Source of the DNA: Gemmatimonadota bacterium
GTDB lineage: Bacteria; Gemmatimonadota; Gemmatimonadetes; Gemmatimonadales; GWC2-71-9
DNA length: 7,801 nucleotides
Reading direction: 5' to 3'
Assembly (NCBI GenBank): GCA_016880225.1
Contig: JAEHDT010000168.1
Location: forward strand, 1-7,801
How positions within the stretch are numbered: position 1 is the stretch's first letter; each line of letters starts with the position of its first letter. Positions 6,334 through 7,801 of this stretch are shown here, piece after piece. Under the pieces are notes generated by a model. It searched no databases and was not told where the DNA came from. It worked only from the letters and a program-made list of their open reading frames with translations. The translations under genes were made by a program, and so were the position numbers.

Positions 6334-7742
6334 TGCCGGTGCGTCTTCCTCGTACCATCATCGCCTTCGCGATCACGTTCGTGTGCGCGCTGGCCGTGTT
6401 CACGCTGCCGCGCTTCGCCTGGAACACGGTTCAGGGAGCCGTGCGCCCGCAACAGCCGGTAACCACGGACAGCGCCGCGCGGTCGCCCGCGCCCCCGGCT
6501 GCCCAGGCGGCACCCCGCTCGATCCCGCAGCGGCTCACAGGAGTGTTCGGGATCGCCCTCATCCTGGGGATCGGCGTCGCCCTCTCCCGCAACCGCGCGG
6601 CCATCAGCTGGCGGGTGGTGGCGTGGGGGGTGGGATTGCAGCTCGCGTTCGCCGTGTTCGTGCTGCTGGTACCGTTCGGCCAGAGCCTGTTCAACACGCT
6701 CGGCGACGCCGTCAAGGCGATCCTCAGCTTTTCGTACAAAGGGTCGGAGTTCGTGTTCGGGGAGATCGGCAAGCAGCACTCGAGTCTCGGCGTGGTGTTC
6801 GCCTTTCAGGTGCTCCCCGCGATCATCTTCGTGTCCGCGCTGTTCGCCATCCTCTACTACCTCGGCGTGATGCAGCTCGTCGTCAAGGCGTTCGCGATCA
6901 CGATGAACAAGGTGATGGGTGCGAGCGGCGCCGAGAGCCTGAACGTCGCGGCGTCGATCTTCATGGGGCAGACCGAAGCACCGCTCACGATCCGGCCGTT
7001 CCTTCCGAAGATGACCCGCTCCGAGCTGATGACGGTGATGACGGCCGGGATGGCCCACGTGTCGGGGTCCATCATGGCGGCTTACATCGCGTTCGGCATC
7101 GAGGCGCGGCACCTGCTGACGGCGGTGATCATGACGGCGCCGGGCACCATCATGATGGCGAAGATCCTCGAGCCCGAAACGGAAACACCGGAAACGCTCG
7201 GGGGCGTGAAGATCGAGATCCCGCGCACCGACGTGAACGTGGTGGACGCGGCCGCTCGGGGCACGAGCGAGGGCCTGCACCTAATGCTCAACGTCATCGC
7301 GATGCTCGTCTCGTTCGTGGCGCTCATCTATCTCGTGGACGGTGGCTTCGGCTGGGTGCACGGCCAGGTCGCATGGTTCCCGGAGAAGATCGAGACGGTG
7401 CTGGGCTGGGTCTTCAGGCCGATCGCCTGGATGATGGGGGTGCCGTGGCACGACGCCGGCACCATCGGCAGCCTGCTCGGCACCCGTATGGTGCTGAACG
7501 AGTTCATCGCCTATGCCCAGCTCGGACCGATGAGAGCGCAGCTCGACCCCGTTTCCTTCACGATCGCGACGTTCGCGCTGTGCGGCTTCGCCAACATCAG
7601 CTCCGTAGGCATTCAGATCGGTGGCATCGGCGCGCTCGTGCCGGAACGCAAGCACGACCTCGCCCGCCTCGGGGTTCGCGCCATGATCGCTGGGACACTG
7701 GCGAATTTCCTGTCGGCGACGTTGGCGGGGATGCTGCTGTGA
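6333..7742 (+). CDS. nupC: NupC/CNT-family concentrative nucleoside transporter
   Basis: Inner-membrane transporter that imports nucleosides using a cation gradient (H+ or Na+). It has 469 residues against about 400 for Escherichia coli NupC. The excess is an N-terminal hydrophobic segment (about 8-27) and a Pro/Ala/Gln-rich linker (about 35-66) ahead of the usual core. Core motifs are GQTEAPL (212-218, first helical hairpin), RPFLPKMTRSEL, TAGMAHVSGSIMAAY, the cytosolic loop NVVDAAARGTSEGL, NEFIAY (Glu390) and CGFANISSVGIQIGGIGALVPERK (417-440, with Phe419, Asn421 and Ser424 at nucleoside-contact positions). Ser208, four residues before GQTE, stands where human CNT3 has a sodium-binding Asn, so the coupling ion is uncertain. 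ATG 6333 is chosen over an in-frame ATG at 6255 because it has a good ribosome site and a TGATG overlap. Its place between a nucleotidase and adenosine deaminase on one side and another gene on the other suits nucleoside uptake. Confidence 0.96.
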   Translation: MPVRLPRTIIAFAITFVCALAVFTLPRFAWNTVQGAVRPQQPVTTDSAARSPAPPAAQAAPRSIPQRLTGVFGIALILGIGVALSRNRAAISWRVVAWGVGLQLAFAVFVLLVPFGQSLFNTLGDAVKAILSFSYKGSEFVFGEIGKQHSSLGVVFAFQVLPAIIFVSALFAILYYLGVMQLVVKAFAITMNKVMGASGAESLNVAASIFMGQTEAPLTIRPFLPKMTRSELMTVMTAGMAHVSGSIMAAYIAFGIEARHLLTAVIMTAPGTIMMAKILEPETETPETLGGVKIEIPRTDVNVVDAAARGTSEGLHLMLNVIAMLVSFVALIYLVDGGFGWVHGQVAWFPEKIETVLGWVFRPIAWMMGVPWHDAGTIGSLLGTRMVLNEFIAYAQLGPMRAQLDPVSFTIATFALCGFANISSVGIQIGGIGALVPERKHDLARLGVRAMIAGTLANFLSATLAGMLL

Positions 7743-7801
7743 CGGGGGCAGGGGAGGGGAACAAGGGGAAGACCGCCGTCGCCGAGGCGGCGGGCGTCGT
7801 C
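7739..7801 (+). CDS. Start of an unidentified downstream gene (partial)
   Basis: GTG at 7739 overlaps the transporter's TGA stop as GTGA, and 21 codons stay open to the window edge, reading a Gly-rich start followed by GKTAVAEAAGVV. A GGGG (7727-7730) lies 8 nt upstream as a weak ribosome site. The junction matches the overlap style of the other genes, which supports a real gene continuing the operon. The visible residues are too few to name a family. Purine nucleoside phosphorylase is a guess from pathway logic, since it would act on the inosine made by the deaminase; an Ala-rich first helix would be compatible but is not diagnostic. Alternatively, this stretch is a leader and the true start lies past the edge. 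Confidence 0.45.
   Translation, partial: MTGAGEGNKGKTAVAEAAGVV
7744..7768 (+). other. G-quadruplex-forming motif at gene junction
   Basis: Four runs of 5, 4, 4 and 4 guanines are separated by CA, A and AACAA. This meets the standard pattern of four G-tracts with loops of 1-7 nt. It lies on the coding strand, so both DNA and mRNA could fold. It begins two bases after the transporter stop and covers codons 2-10 of the putative next gene. The motif is plain in the sequence; any function is unknown. Confidence 0.55.

Noticed and set aside
7776..7793. GC hairpin (CCGTCGCC / GGCGGCGG) considered as a terminator
   Set aside because: No T-tract follows, the stem is short, and it lies in a probable coding frame; such hairpins are expected by chance at this GC content.

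Overview
The window is about 7.8 kb of dense, very GC-rich bacterial DNA with strong G/C bias at third codon positions and almost no intergenic space. The style (short Ala/Gln-rich export signal, overlapping GTGA/TGATG gene junctions, few Shine-Dalgarno sequences) would suit Gemmatimonadota or a similar high-GC soil lineage. That placement is a guess from general character, not from a marker gene.

Left part, minus strand (1-1897): a two-component system of PhoR/PhoB type. The response regulator is complete. The sensor kinase overlaps it by 4 nt and runs off the left edge just after its phospho-accepting histidine box, so its ATPase domain lies outside the window.

Middle and right, plus strand (1952-7801): a tightly packed, divergently transcribed run of genes for purine nucleotide scavenging. 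(a) A 1048-residue exported nucleotidase made of two complete metallophosphoesterase plus 5'-nucleotidase units, the first of CpdB type (2',3'-cyclic phosphodiesterase/3'-nucleotidase) and the second of UshA type (5'-nucleotidase). (b) Adenosine deaminase with an N-terminal ThiS/TGS-like extension and no conventional start codon at the expected place. (c) A NupC/CNT concentrative nucleoside transporter with an added N-terminal membrane segment and Pro/Ala linker. (d) The first 21 codons of a further gene, opened by a GTGA overlap. Its product cannot be identified, although purine nucleoside phosphorylase would fit.

How the genes fit together (inference): extracellular or periplasmic cyclic nucleotides, 3'-nucleotides and 5'-nucleotides are stripped to nucleosides plus phosphate by the two-headed enzyme. 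The CNT protein imports the nucleosides and adenosine deaminase converts adenosine to inosine in the cytoplasm. The divergent Pho-type regulator would make sense of this as a phosphate-harvesting response. The intergenic region holds only weak, off-spacing Pho-box-like sequence, so this regulatory link is a hypothesis.

The individual families are all known. The less ordinary points are the CpdB-UshA fusion next to a Pho-type regulator, the beta-grasp-like extension on the deaminase and its odd start codon, the modified transporter N-terminus, and a strong G-quadruplex motif at the last gene junction.
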